The notes beneath the pieces were generated by a model that was not told the origin of the DNA, made no database searches, and saw only the letters and a program-made list of their open reading frames with translations. Shown in pieces: positions 1-11,929 of a stretch of 64,000 nt of DNA (within the stretch, counting starts at the first letter, position 1; every line of letters starts with the position of its first letter). A program made the position numbers and the translations under genes. Origin of the DNA: Muscardinus avellanarius (Eukaryota; Chordata; Mammalia; Rodentia; Gliridae); NCBI GenBank assembly GCA_963383645.1, contig OY726569.1:28539099-28603098 (forward strand), in the 5' to 3' direction.

Positions 1-13
1 ATAGGGTGCTAGA

Positions 14-442
14 TTTTTTTTTTTTTTTTTTGCAGTACTGAGGATGGAAACCAGGGGCATTCTACCTCTGAGCTACACCCCCAGCATGATTCTGTATTTT
101 GAAACAGTCTCAATGAGTTGCAAAGAACCTCAATAAGTAGCTGAGGCTGTCCACGAACTGCGTTCCTTCTGTCTCAGCCTCCCAAATGCTGAGATTAAAA
201 GCATGCACCTGCCGGGCGTGGTGGCGCACACTTGTAATCCCCGTGCTTGGGAGGCAGAGACAGGAGGATCGCGCAGGTTCGAAGGCAGCCGCGCACGCTG
301 GCTTAGGAGACCCTGTTTCCAAATAAAAATGTAAAAATAGGTCTGGGAGTGTAGCTCGGAGGTAGAAGGGCTTCCAGAAACCCCAGTACCACCAAAAAAA
401 ATTAAAAAATAAAAATAAAAGCATGCACCACCATGCCTGGCC
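14..442 (-). mobile_element. SINE (form A), split by a younger SINE
   Basis: The dID half (TGCAGTACTGAGGATGG...) is at 32-83 and the B1-like half at about 100-209, with the end (CACCATGCCTGGCC) resuming at 430-442. It is interrupted by a plus-strand form B SINE at 211-416. Confidence 0.85.
211..416 (+). mobile_element. SINE form B nested in another SINE
   Basis: It runs from GCCGGGCGTGGTGGCGCACA to CCCCAGTACCACC plus an A-rich tail. The 13-bp sequence AAAAGCATGCACC at 197-209 and 417-429 is a perfect target-site duplication, which makes it younger than its host. Confidence 0.9.
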
Positions 443-563
443 TGGGTACGATACTTAAATGCTCTATATTTTAATCTGGGTAGTGGTTACATTAGTGAGT
501 TTAAAGTCATCAAGTTGTACACTTAAAGTTATATCTTCAACTGTTTGTTAAAAGTTAAAGTGA

Positions 564-912
564 AGCCAGGCGTGATGGCACATGCTTGTAATCCTAGCAT
601 TTGGAAGGCTGAGACCAGAGGATCACGGTTCGTGGACAACGTCAGCTACTTAGTGAGGCCCTTTGCAACTCAATGAGACCCATTTCAAAATAAAGAATAA
701 AAAATAGGAAGCCGGGCGTAGTGGCGCACGCTTATAATCCCAGCATTCAGGAGGCTGAGACCAGAGGATCATAGTTCGTGGACAGCCTCAGCTACTTAGT
801 GAGACCCTCTGCAACTCAGTGAGACCCAGTTTCATAATCAAGAATAAATAGGCCAGGGGGTGTAGCTTGGAGGTCAAATGTCCCTGGGTTCTATCCCCAG
901 TACCACACACAA
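564..912 (+). mobile_element. Trimeric SINE: B1-like, B1-like, dID
   Basis: A B1-like monomer (564-708) is followed directly by a full dimer (711-908). One 15-bp duplication, TAAAAGTTAAAGTGA, flanks the whole block at 549-563 and 913-927. The first monomer has no dID half of its own. Confidence 0.8.
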
Positions 913-1127
913 TAAAAGTTAAAGTGAAAAAAAAATTAACTTCACTAAGTTTCGCTAAAAACCAATGGCGTACTCAGAGGGAAAAAAAAATATATAACCA
1001 AAATACCTTAAGAACTCTCTTATCTCCTGATTTAAAAGTTTCTAATTATATCTAGATGGGGATATAGCTGAGGTAATAACAAAAATGCTAGGCTGAATGA
1101 CAGTTATAAAAATATGAATTATTTTCT

Positions 1128-1333
1128 GGCTGAGCGTGGTGGTGCACACTTGTAATCCCGGTACTTGGGAGGCTGACACAGGAGGATCGGGTTTTCAGCC
1201 AGCCCCAGCTACTTAGTGAGACCCTCTGCAACTTAGTGAGACCCTGTTTCAAAAAAAAAGAATAAAATAAAGGGCTGGAAATGTAGCTCAGAGGTAGACT
1301 GCCCTTGGAGTTCAATCTCCAGTACCACACACA
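1128..1333 (+). mobile_element. SINE (form A-like)
   Basis: It starts GCTGAGCGTGGTGG and ends with a dID half, GTAGCTCAGAGGTAG to CCAGTACCAC. Confidence 0.85.
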
Positions 1334-1494
1334 AAAAATTATTATTATTTTCTAATAGGATATATATGTAATGGACAGTAGAGATTATAAATATAATTGC
1401 TCATTCATGAGGACTTCCTAATTGTATATAAACTACCTTTCTACCTTTGATCTAAAATTCTAGCACCTGTTTATTCATCTCAAATAAAGCAGGA

Positions 1495-1676
1495 AGCCAG
1501 GCATGGTGGTGCACATCTATAACCCCAGTACCTGGGTGGCTGAGACAGGAAGACTGCAGGTTCAAGTCCAGGCTCAGCAACTCAGCGAGACCCTCAGCAA
1601 CATCCTCTTTCAAAATGAAAAGGGCTGGGGTGTAACTTGGAGGGAGAATGCCCTGGCTTCAATGCCCAGTACATAA
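1495..1676 (+). mobile_element. SINE (form A-like)
   Basis: GCCAGGCATGGTGGTGC at the left, and a dID half with 'GGCTTCAATGCCCAG' at the right. Confidence 0.85.
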
Positions 1677-1679
1677 AAA

Positions 1680-2095
1680 AGGGCAGGGCAGGAGACATAC
1701 GCTGTATCACTCTTGCGGGAGAACTCTCCACTGCCATATTTATATACCCTTGAGCATCAACCCGGCACATTAGCACGGTCACCACTGATGTGAAAAGGAA
1801 GCTCCAAGAGCACACTTTCCCAAAATGCCTTCATGCCTACAGTGCATTATTACACTACTTAAGAAAAATCAAATTTGCTTCAGGCGCTATCACACCCATT
1901 CCACCACTAAGAGAAAGCAAAGAACTGAAATCTAATCCAAAGGCCAGAAAACTACCAGACTAGTTCTCCAGAGTCCATCACCATAGCAACAGTTTTCATT
2001 ATGCTTAAACATGTAAATACTGTGAAAGCGCCACTGATCTTTCCAGGCACCCGGACGCTTCAAAACACGAAGGACGCTGACTGAAGCAAGGACAA
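1680..2095. other. DAD1 intron 1: unique-looking sequence
   Basis: I see no SINE, no coding frame and no simple repeat here. Confidence 0.5.
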
Positions 2096-2470
2096 CCATT
2101 CAAATACTGCTGAGGGAAGTACAAGTTGGTTCAGCCATTTGGGAGAGCAACGGCAAGATCCATTAATATCTAAAATGTTTTTACATTTGACTAAAGAATG
2201 CATCTTACAGAGCATTCTATCAGCACGTTTGTAAAGTTAGGGAACAAAAATGAAAACAGTCCACGTGCCACTCAGGGGATTGGTTAATCATGCTACAGAC
2301 ACACAATGAAACCCTGTGCACTTATCCAAAAGAATAAGGTAAGGTCTCTATGCTGACAGTAAAGCTACCCATTTTTACTAAGTGAAAAAAGCCATACGAA
2401 TTATTCCATTCCATTTTTCTTTTAAAAAATATTTTATTTATATTTAATGACATATAATTAGCTTGTCACT
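2095..2470 (+). mobile_element. Degraded L1 3' region
   Basis: The block from 'aagtacaagttggttcagcc' through 'gtccacgtgccactcagg' follows the order of old L1 3' ends in sense orientation. It is heavily diverged. Confidence 0.5.
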
Positions 2471-2984
2471 TGTTTTAGTTGGAATCTAGAAAAAAATCTG
2501 GAGAAACAGATTCTAAACTCTTCAGGGTGGTTCCAGGGTAGAGAACAGAGGGTACAGTACTGTGAAATGTGGGGGAAATGTGAAAGGACAAAAGAAACAC
2601 TCCCTACGACACGGTGGGTAGGTGAGGAACTGAGGCTGTTCAAGTGCCTCTGACGAGAACGTAAGAATCAGAAATCCACAAGGACAGGTACGACCTGAGA
2701 GTGGCAGGATGTGGCTCTGCTGAGAGAGGCATGCTCACCACTTACAGGACCTGATCAGCCACCCCCAGGAGGAGAATCACACATCTTCTAGAGCCTGTGT
2801 TACTGATAAAGGTGTCACATCCCTCAGACGCACTAGGAACAAAAAAAGTGTGTCCCTGCTCAAAGAGCTCTTCCACAAATGAGCTGCAGCGTCTCTCTGA
2901 GCACTTCCAAAAATGGAAATTTACTACCTCCAGAGGCAGCCTGTTCTGTTTTAGCAGTTCTAATTTAATCTATCTCCCTAAACG

Positions 2985-3500
2985 TTCATTCATTCAGCAA
3001 AATATTTACAGAGCATCTACAAGTCATGCATGTCCCAGGTGTAAGGAATGAATATAGCACAGAACAAGCAGTAAGAACCTGGCTCCCAAGGAACTTATAA
3101 GTCTAGAGAGAGAGACATGTAACAAACGTTATACATTATAAGTAAATGAACAAGGAAATATCAAGTAGTGATATGTATTATGAAGAAAATAAAACATGAT
3201 AATGCAACACTGGAAAACTGTTTTTATTCAGTGGTCACAGAAGGCCTCTTTAAGAAAGTGATCCTTAAGACCAATATTTGGAAGATAAAGGACCAACTGT
3301 GTAAAGATCTGAGGACAGAGAATTCCAGATAGTAAAAAGTCTTGCAATGTTCAACACATAACAAGTCAGACTAACCAGACAGTAGTGGTCAGGAGAAGAC
3401 AAATCCTGTAGGGCTTTGGAGACCTCACAGCAGTCTGGATTTAGTGCTAAGGGCAGCTGAACAGTACTTCAGAGGTTTAGTAGTCGAATAACATAATTTA
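2985..3500 (-). mobile_element. L2 LINE 3' region, antisense
   Basis: It contains 'attcattcagcaaaatattt', 'cacagaaggcctctttaag' and 'tgtaaagatctgaggacag' in the order of the reverse complement of an L2 3' end. Related-looking sequence may continue to about 3880. Confidence 0.65.
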
Positions 3501-3879
3501 CCCTTCTTTAGAATGCTAGAGCTGCAATGTGAAAAAATGGTTTGCAAGGTTAAAGAAGAGGAATGACTTGGAAGCCAAAGAGCAGGGGTAATAATATTTA
3601 AATGGACAGAGGTGAAGATACAAGCTATCCTTTGCAGAAGACAAGACTGTGGAGGAAATGGATGTCAAAGGCAAGAAAATCCAAGGGATCAGGGAAACAT
3701 CCTAAATATTTAGTTTCAATAACTCACAGTGCCAACACCATGTACTGGCTGATAACAAGGCATATGGCTGGAAAGGAAGGTTCCACTTGGGACACATTAA
3801 TTCGAAGGACATTGCAGACATCAAGAGATGTCAAGGTGGCAACTGGATTTACTGATTTGGAATGCAGGTATACAGGTGT

Positions 3880-4690
3880 TATTTAAACTCACCTCTGGCA
3901 AGAAATACAAGTGAAGGGATCTGGAACCATGCTCTCAGACACACAATTAAGCACAAACAGTAGGAAGGAAAACCCAATGAGGTGAGGAGGAGCAGGCAGG
4001 AGAGTGTCATCAAAGCTTTGAGAAGCAAGTATTTCATTCAGAAGGAAGCACCAACTGTGTTAAATGCTAACCATTGCTGAGCAGCCAGGTAAGGTGGGGC
4101 TGATGACCATGAGGCCTGGCAACATGGCAAGAGCCACTTCAGGGGTGGCAGGGAGAGAGCAGCCCCACCAGCGGTGAAGGAATGAGAGGGAAGGGAGAAA
4201 GCAGAAACAGTGACCAGAACGTTTTTCCAAGAAATTCTTTGAAAGTGGAGAGAAAATGGAATGAAAGCTAGAGGGAGGGCTGAGGTCAAACGACAGTCTT
4301 GGAGCATGTTGGAATGATGAGAATGATGTAGTAGAGAGATGAACGATGCGGAATGGAGGAGTCATCGCAGAAGCGCGTCCCTCAGAAACAGAAGACTGAA
4401 TCCTCTCTCTGCACAAGTGAAGAGCTGGCCAGGGACAGGAAAAGGACACATCGTCCAGGTACCGAGGCAGGTGGGCTGCTGTGACTCAGCAGAAGATGAA
4501 GGGATGCCTGTCTACTTCTTTTTTATTATGTGAAAAATAAAACAAGATCGCTAACTGAGAATATAGGAAAAGAAGAAATTTTTTAAAAAAAGAATGAAAA
4601 GTTATGAAGCAAATTTTGGGAAAATGATATTAGGGAAGAATTACTGTCGAAGCCCTGTGCGGGGTAGGGCGCCCTCTGTGTTCCTATTCT
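3880..4690. other. DAD1 intron 1: unassigned, purine-rich
   Basis: There is no recognisable gene. Minus-strand frames at 4038-4449 lack splice context and resemble no family I know. Confidence 0.4.
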
Positions 4691-4699
4691 CACCAAAAT

Positions 4700-4860
4700 T
4701 TCTCCATTGACACTATATCCACAGCTACTGGTATGAATCTCCCACTATATTATAAACTCTTTGAAAATGGAGGCCACATCTGTGTGCTTCGTGGTTGAAT
4801 CCCCAGCACCTTGGAAGAGACCCTAGCACGTAACTGTTCAGTAGCCTTTATTATATGCAC
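4700..4860 (+). mobile_element. L2 LINE 3' end, sense
   Basis: 'aaactctttgaaaatggagg', then 'atccccagcacc', 'ctagcacgtaac' and 'cagtagcctttatta' match the L2 tail order. Confidence 0.6.
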
Positions 4861-4972
4861 ACTCACAATGTAACGTAAATAATGTTAAGTGCTGAGGATT
4901 CAGCCTGCCTTCCAGGGCTCACCTTCCAGAGGGAAAACGAGCCTCACAGCAAGTACAGTGCAGCACAAAAGT

Positions 4973-5080
4973 CCCATCTCCTTCCCTCCTTCCTTCTCTC
5001 TCCCCTCTTTTACATCCTCCCTTCCTCCCTCCTTTCCTCCCTCCCTCTCCCCCCCCCACACACAAACACACACACACAAG
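4973..5080. repeat. Polypyrimidine (CCTT)n tract plus CA run
   Basis: There are about 85 bp of C/T only, mostly CCTTCCCT-type units, followed by a C9 run and an imperfect (CA)n. Confidence 0.9.
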
Positions 5081-5332
5081 TGAAACAGGAACACAGAAGA
5101 CCTAGATCTGCTGGCGAGTCAGGAAAGGGTTCCAAGAGAAGAAGCACTTGAGCTAAAAGATTCAAGAAGTGAATGAAATTTGAAGATAGCCAAATAAAGG
5201 TAAAATAATAGCTCGAAACATCACAAATTGTTCAGAAAATTACTTGTAAATAATGCTAGAGCACAAAGTGCAGGGGCAAGAGATGAAGCTGGAGATATCA
5301 GAGATGCCAAAGCATAAAAGAACCTGTATCGC

Positions 5333-5751
5333 TGGTCACGGTTGCACATTCCTTTAATCCCAGTGCTTGGGAGGCTGCAACAGGAGGATCCTAGGTTTGA
5401 GATCAGCCTTGGCAATTTGGTGAAATCTTTAGCAACCTAGTGAAACCCTGTTTTAAAATAAAAAATAGCTGAGCGAGGTAGCACACACTTGTAATACCAG
5501 CATCTGGGAGGCTGAGACAAGAGAATTGCGGTTCACAGACAGCCTCCGCTACTTAGTGAGGCCCTTTGCAACTCAGTGAGTTCCTGTTTCAAAATAAAGA
5601 ATAAAAAATAGGGCTGGGGGGGGGTGTAGCTCAGAGGTACAATGGCCCTAGGTTCCATCCCCAGTACCTCAAAAATAAAATAAAAAATAAAAGGCTGGGG
5701 TTTAGCTTAGAAGTAGACCATACCTGGGTTCAACTCCCAGTACCAGAAAAA

Positions 5752-5790
<39 letters not shown>

Positions 5791-5860
5791 AATAAGGAAG
5801 GGAAAGAAGGAGGGAAAGAGGGAGGGAGGGAAGAAGGGAGGAAGGAAGGAAGGAAAGGCA
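5333..5860 (+). mobile_element. Nested SINEs: dimer inserted in another dimer's linker
   Basis: The outer B1-like half lies at 5333-5466. An inner complete dimer at 5467-5676 interrupts it. The outer dID half follows at 5692-5744, then a (AAAT)n tail to about 5790 and a GGAA/GGGA-rich tract to 5855. The monomer order is B1, B1, dID, dID. Confidence 0.8.
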
Positions 5861-6098
5861 CTGCACCAAAATAGAAACTTCCAAATTCCCTGGATGGCAG
5901 TATAGGAGATAGGATTAAGAGGATTAAGACCCACAAATCTGATGGACAGTTCCAAAAGAAATGCTGCACCCTAGTCCACACAACCTAATACCTCCCTTGA
6001 TAGAAAACTCTGCACTGGGTCTCCTCGCCTTACTATAAACTAAGGGCAACAAAATTATTTCCCCCAAAAAAGCCAAAATGCCTTAAAAGCTGATTTTA

Positions 6099-6170
6099 GG
6101 GCTGGTAACATAGCTCAGATGTAGAACACTCGCTTAGCATGCATAAGGCCCTGGGTTTGATTCCCCAGGG
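6099..6170 (+). mobile_element. ID-type SINE (full tRNA-Ala-like unit)
   Basis: GGGCTGGTAACATAGCTCAG, then CTTAGCATGCATAAGGCCC and TTTGATTCCCC. Unlike the dID halves it keeps the middle segment. Confidence 0.75.
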
Positions 6171-6526
6171 CTGGGACTGGCTTCCAAGACCTTATTTTAA
6201 GGACACCCTTACTATTTTCCACTTATACCTCCTAAATAGCACTTTAAATGAACAGAGATTTCCGTTAGGTAAAAAAGGAAACTAAAAGGGCTGCCAACTC
6301 TGGAATGTTACTCTAAAAAAGGAACAGATGTCCTCTAAATATATCTAACCATAAGATAAATAGTAAGCTGCTGAAGATGTTTGAAAATTGTCTCAAAGAA
6401 ATACAGTCAAACTCCAAGGCTCTTTCAAAGCATACTATACTATACTCTACTGAATACAAATATTCAATATAGAATAGCATATACTCTACTGTACACTATA
6501 ATAGTCTATGCTAAAAGTATATAAAT

Positions 6527-6527
6527 A

Positions 6528-6588
<61 letters not shown>
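6527..6588. repeat. (TG)n microsatellite
   Basis: About 30 TG units, interrupted once by TATA. Confidence 0.95.
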
Positions 6589-6590
<2 letters not shown>

Positions 6591-6645
6591 CCCTCAGTGG
6601 CAATTTTCTACTTCTTGTACCTTCCTGAAAACAGGAGTAAGTCAG

Positions 6646-6838
6646 CCAGGCGTAGTAGCACATGCTTGTAATCCCAGTACTTGGGAGGCTGAGATCACAG
6701 TTCGCAACCAGCCTCAGATTCTTAGTGAGGTCTTTCGCAATTTAGTGAGACCCTGCTTCAAAATAAAGAATAAAAAATAACAGAGCTGAGGGTATAGCTC
6801 AGAGGTAGAATGCCCCAGGTTTAATCCCCAGCGCTGAA
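6646..6838 (+). mobile_element. SINE (form A)
   Basis: Both halves are present; the right end reads TTTAATCCCCAGCGCTG. Confidence 0.85.
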
Positions 6839-6979
6839 GAGGAAAAAAAAAGAAAAAAAAGAGTAAGTCTCCCAGCCATGAGGGAATGGAGCACACTACT
6901 TTCATACCATTAGGCCCAAACAATAGGTGAGCTTTTTTTTAAGTGTTGTAGCATTTTAAATTCGTTTAAAATGTACTAT

Positions 6980-7072
6980 TCAATTTCCAAAGAGCATATG
7001 CTAAATTAACTCAAATTCAAAAGAGCATATGCTAAATTAACCCAATTTCCAAAGAGCATAAGCTAAATTAAC
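6980..7072. repeat. 31-bp minisatellite, three units
   Basis: Three tandem units share the core AGAGCATATGCTAAATTAAC (AGCATAAGC in the third). The unit starts vary: TCAATTTCCAA, TCAAATTCAAA, CCAATTTCCAA. Confidence 0.9.
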
Positions 7073-7097
7073 CCTTGATAGAGAAAAACAAAAGAGC

Positions 7098-7241
7098 CTA
7101 GCCCAGTGGCACACACCTGTAATCCCAGTTCTTGGGAGGCTGAGACAGAGGGTCCCAGGTTTGATGACAGCCTCAGCAACTTGTTTCAGATCAAAAGTAA
7201 AATAGGGCTGGGGGTTTAGTGTTGAGTTCAATCCCCAGCTT
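7098..7241 (+). mobile_element. SINE, internally deleted
   Basis: It has a B1-like half and a short dID half (GGGCTGGGGGTTTAG, GAGTTCAATCCCCAG). Confidence 0.75.
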
Positions 7242-7960
7242 TCCCCTATACATATACATACACACTACCAAAAGACAGTGGATCGGACTAAAGAACTTCC
7301 AATTTATCTTATATACTAATACCAATTTCAAACCTCGCAGACAAAGAAAATTTTTTTCTCAGATGCTCTTCTATTACCTACAATCCAAACTTTTTGGCCT
7401 ACACTCAAAGCTCCAGCATCTAGCATTTAATTTTTCAAAACCACTCATAATCTTTTACAGTAACCTTTTCTCCAGCCAAACTGGCTTTCTCCCTTCTCTT
7501 CTGACAAAACAAACAAACAAAAAAAAGTCAGAAGCCCCAACACCACAAAGCAGCACAGATTTCCTTTCTCAATTATCAGGACAAAAGATACATATCAAAA
7601 TGTCAAATTTCCCATTAAAACCAGTTTCCAGACAATGATTTAGGCTAGCAAAGGAAGTAGAATTTAGTAAACTCAATACTGCCAAAAGAAATGCGACTAT
7701 CTTTCTGTAGCAACAATGAACTGTCATGAATCCCTTTCCTGTTCTCTTCCAAAGCCATTTTTATTTCTCTAGTCTTATTACCTATTATCTAACAAATTTG
7801 GAAATCTGAATCTCTCATATCAACCTCACAACTTTCCCTAAGCATTATCTTAAATAACAAGCCATCTAGTTCCCACCAAAGAGGAGAGTCTGCCAATTTA
7901 ATTTTAGTCTCAATAGGCTCAAAAACAGGGCTTGGTATAAGAAATTCGGCTCAAAAAACT
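7242..7960. other. DAD1 intron 1: A+T-rich unique sequence
   Basis: No repeat was recognised. The plus-strand frame at 7219-7638 is low-complexity K/N/F-rich and has no support as a gene. Confidence 0.5.
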
Positions 7961-7964
7961 TCTC

Positions 7965-8285
7965 ACCAGGCATGGTGGTCAATGCCTATAACTCCAGTAC
8001 TAGGGAGGCTGAGACAGAAGAACCAGAGATTTGAGGCCAGTCTCAGCAACTTAATGAGACCCTGTTTCAAAAACATAAAAACAAGCCGGGCATGGTGGCG
8101 CACGCTTGTAATCCTCGTGCTTGGGAGGCTGAGACAGAAGGATTGCAGAGGTTTGAAGCCAGCCTCAGCTATTTAGTGAGGCTCTCAGCAACTTAGTGAG
8201 ACCCTGTTTCCAAATAAAAATATAAAATAGGTCTGGGAGTATAGCCTAGAGGTAGAAAGCCTCTGGGTTCCACCCCCAGTACCAT
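7965..8285 (+). mobile_element. Trimeric SINE: B1-like, B1-like, dID (form C end)
   Basis: A lone B1-like monomer (7967-8080) joins a full form C dimer (8086-8282) through AAACATAAAAACAA. Near-identical flanks, CAAAAAACTTCT (7951-7962) and AAAAAACCTTCT (8285-8296), bracket the whole trimer. Confidence 0.75.
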
Positions 8286-8434
8286 AAAAAACCTTCTGGA
8301 CTCATCACACTATGTCCACTCTTCAGCAAACTGTTCTTTTCCATGTGGCCTTGAAAAGTCATTCTTAACCCTAATTTAGGCTTATGAAGCCAGGGTAACT
8401 TCAGCATGAAGACTGTTTTAAAAATTGGCTTTCA

Positions 8435-8636
8435 AGCCAGGCATGGTGACGCACACTTGTAATCCCAGCATTTGGGATGCTGAGACAGGAGGATCGTGGT
8501 TTGAGGACAGCCTCAGCTACTTGGTGAGGCCCTCTGCAGCTCAGTGAGACCCTGTTTCAAAATAAAGAATAAAAAATCGGGCTACGAGTATAGCTCAGAG
8601 GTAGAATGCCCCTGGGTTCCCTCCCCAGTACTACAA

Positions 8637-8671
<35 letters not shown>
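8435..8671 (+). mobile_element. SINE (form A) with (AAAT)n tail
   Basis: A full dimer ending CCTCCCCAGTACTACAA, then about ten TAAA units. Confidence 0.9.
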
Positions 8672-8672
<1 letters not shown>

Positions 8673-8859
8673 CACTCTCATCTTTAAAAAAAAAAAAACT
8701 GAGTTTCAGGCTTCACCCTGTTATTACTCTTCCACACCTGGAGACAAAAAACATCAAACAAAATTAATCAGAGGTTCTCATCAAGGTTTCTTCTCCTGCT
8801 TAGCTAATAAAATCCTTAGACATGAACAGTACATATAGCAAAGACATGTATCAGATCAT

Positions 8860-9062
8860 GCTGAGGATGGTAGCATATCCTGAAGGCTAGGATGTAGGAT
8901 GCTCCCACAGGACAAGTCTAGGACAAAACTCAAAGCTAGCCTAGACTACTTAGTGAGGCTCTCAGCAACTTAGTGAGACCCTGTTTCCAAATAAAATATA
9001 AAATAGGTCTGGGAGTATATCCCAGAGATACAAAGCCCCTGAGTTCCATCCCTAGTACCACA
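8860..9062 (+). mobile_element. SINE (form C), left half degraded
   Basis: The linker and right half (GGTCTGGGAGTATATCCCAG) are clear; the left half is diverged. Confidence 0.75.
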
Positions 9063-9180
9063 GAAAAAATAAATAAGTAAATGAATAAATATCCAATCAA
9101 CAGGCTAATTCTGCAACTCCTGTTCTGGCAAGCACACAGGCCATCAAATTCTGAGGAAGTAAAAGTATCTCTGGTGTGAA

Positions 9181-9355
9181 CTGAATGTGGTGGCACCCAC
9201 TTGTAATTCTACTTTTGGGAGGCTGAGACAGGAGTATTGCAAGTTCAATGCCAGGCTCAGCAACTTAGGGACCCTATTTCAAACTAAAAATAAAACAGGG
9301 TTGAGGGTGTAGCTCAGAAGTAGAATGCCCCTGAATGCAATTCCCAGTACCACAA
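9181..9355 (+). mobile_element. SINE (form A-like)
   Basis: GAATGTGGTGGCACCC at the left and a dID half ending CAATTCCCAGTACCAC. Confidence 0.8.
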
Positions 9356-9492
9356 AAAAAAGAAAAAAAAAGTATCTTTGGTGCGTCTGCACGAGCAATA
9401 TAAGTGCAGATGATACATTCTATAGATTTATACCTTTAAACAGGGTACCACTATAAATGAAGTTTCTGGACAATTCTTTTGTGTGTGTGTGT

Positions 9493-9555
9493 GGTACTGG
9501 GGGTTGAACATTCCAAGTACTGCGATGACAAGCGTGCATCACCACACCCGGCTAG
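9493..9555 (-). mobile_element. SINE remnant with large internal deletion
   Basis: Only the dID end (GGTACTGGGGGTTGAAC) and the B1 end (GCATCACCACACCCGGC) remain, fused after 'ATTCCAAGTACTG'. Confidence 0.75.
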
Positions 9556-9559
9556 TGTT

Positions 9560-10190
9560 TGGACAATTCTAACATTGTATTTTGTCTGTGCCCCAATCAG
9601 GTTACAAATCCTTTGAGGACAAGGATATAGCTAATGAATGTCCAAAGCATTTAACCATAATAACTTGTATTCAACTCAAAACACAATTGATGGTCTGATG
9701 ATGATCACGTTGAAAAGAAAACATAAATTCTGGCATGTTTTCAAAGTAGGGAGCTACATCAATAACTGGAACTGCCCATGTTGTGGCCCCATATAAACTG
9801 GACTGGCTAATACCAAGCCTGTTCTCAGTTTTTGTTAAATCCTGTTGTGCAAGGAAGACCAGATACTAGCAAAAATGAAGACAATTCTTATTAATTATGG
9901 CATTCTACAAGGTTATCCAGTGTTGGGAATTAGAAAAAGCCAACACAAAATTGTGTGAATAAAATTGAGTTCGAGATAATGAAATAAATAGGATGGCTTC
10001 AAGCAGGAGCAGCTAGTTGCCAAAATCAAGTAGGGAATGTCTCCCTCCACAAACCAAGGTCTCATATCATATTCCTTACACTTTCACTGAAATCTTTCAC
10101 TAGGGATTATGTAGATTGCTAGTGATAAAGCCAAGATGGGATGATTAAGGATTGGGTTTTTCACTTGTCTACTTTAAAGTTGTATAAAAG
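9560..10190. other. DAD1 intron 1: mostly unassigned
   Basis: 9590-9680 weakly resembles an L2 tail in sense orientation. The rest holds nothing I recognise. Confidence 0.4.
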
Positions 10191-10449
10191 CTAAGTCAAA
10201 ACTGGAATGGGTTTTCCCCTGGACCAATATGAAGTGCAGATCACCAGGCTGAGCAACAACATGACGGTTTCTTTAGATGCTCCGTTCCAGCTCCTGGGCA
10301 CCTGTTTGGAATGAGGGAAGTGACAACTTTTCTGAGCTTCTATTTTCCCATTCATAAGAAAAGTACCACAAAGGCTCTTCCAAACCTTTACAGGGCAGTG
10401 GTCTGGTACAAAATAGTGACGAGTGCTGTGAGAACTAAGCTGAGCACTA

Positions 10450-11099
<650 letters not shown>

Positions 11100-11100
<1 letters not shown>

Positions 11101-11725
11101 CAAAGATTAGTCATTTGAATCTGTTTAAGGCAATGCTTAGTGCACCAAGGGTTCAGGAGCAGCCAGACCTAGTTATATTAAGAGCTGTATCTGCAGATGT
11201 CTGTCACAGATCTAGCAAGTCAAGTTCCTCCTTAGTGGGAACCATCACAGCTAAGCACTGCTCAGGCGCCAGTTTAGATTTATTTGGGGCGGTGGTAAGA
11301 GAGGGTGACCTCTACCAGATCCTGAATTGGAACTCAAGGTCTGGCTCTGCGATAGCGCCTAAACCTGCAGATTATTTATTCAGCAAACATTCATCGGCGC
11401 CTCTTTGGCGCCTAACGTTGCATTAAGTTGTAGGGACTTTGAGGTGAGTCAGATCCGGTCGCCGCCTTAAGAGAGGCGTTGATCCGAGAGGCGGTGGGGG
11501 GGGGGTACTTTATCGTGCCTAGATTATATGGTCAAGATTAACAGTTCTCCGCCTCCAAGATGGAATCTTGAACGCGGCATAATAACTGAACATCGGCGTT
11601 CAAAGGCCCGCAAGAGCATGTCTGGTTCAGCCCTATCCTCTAGTCAATTCATCTTACAGAAAATTCTGAAATTAAGTTTTGAACTTTTTGGGGGGAGGTA
11701 TTTGGTTGTTTTTGTTTGTTTGTTT
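11100..11725. other. Intergenic, no gene recognised
   Basis: The plus-strand frame of 173 codons at 10905-11426 runs out of the CpG island and resembles no known family. 11375-11450 has a weak antisense L2 look (CAGCAAACATTCATCGGCGC). A G10 run lies near 11496. Confidence 0.4.
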
Positions 11726-11727
11726 TT

Positions 11728-11888
11728 TGTACTGGGATTGAACTCGGGGGCATTCTACCTCAGAGCTATGCCCCCACTTTATTTTTTTTTTTTTAAAAAA
11801 GGTCTAAGTTGGTGGCCTCAAACCTGCAACCTTCTCGTCTCAGCCTCCCAAGTAGTGGGATTACAGGCGTGCACACCACTCAAGGCTC
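11728..11888 (-). mobile_element. SINE (form A-like)
   Basis: TACTGGGATTGAACTCGGGG to GGCGTGCACACCACTCAAGG, with part of the middle missing. Confidence 0.8.
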
Positions 11889-11929
11889 GTTGCCCTTATA
11901 ATTTAACATGCACCTGACCTACACCTAAG

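Noticed and set aside
5760..5860. Regular short repeats as a possible CRISPR array
   Set aside because: They are (AAAT)n and GGAA-rich microsatellite DNA with no spacers, in a mammalian genome.
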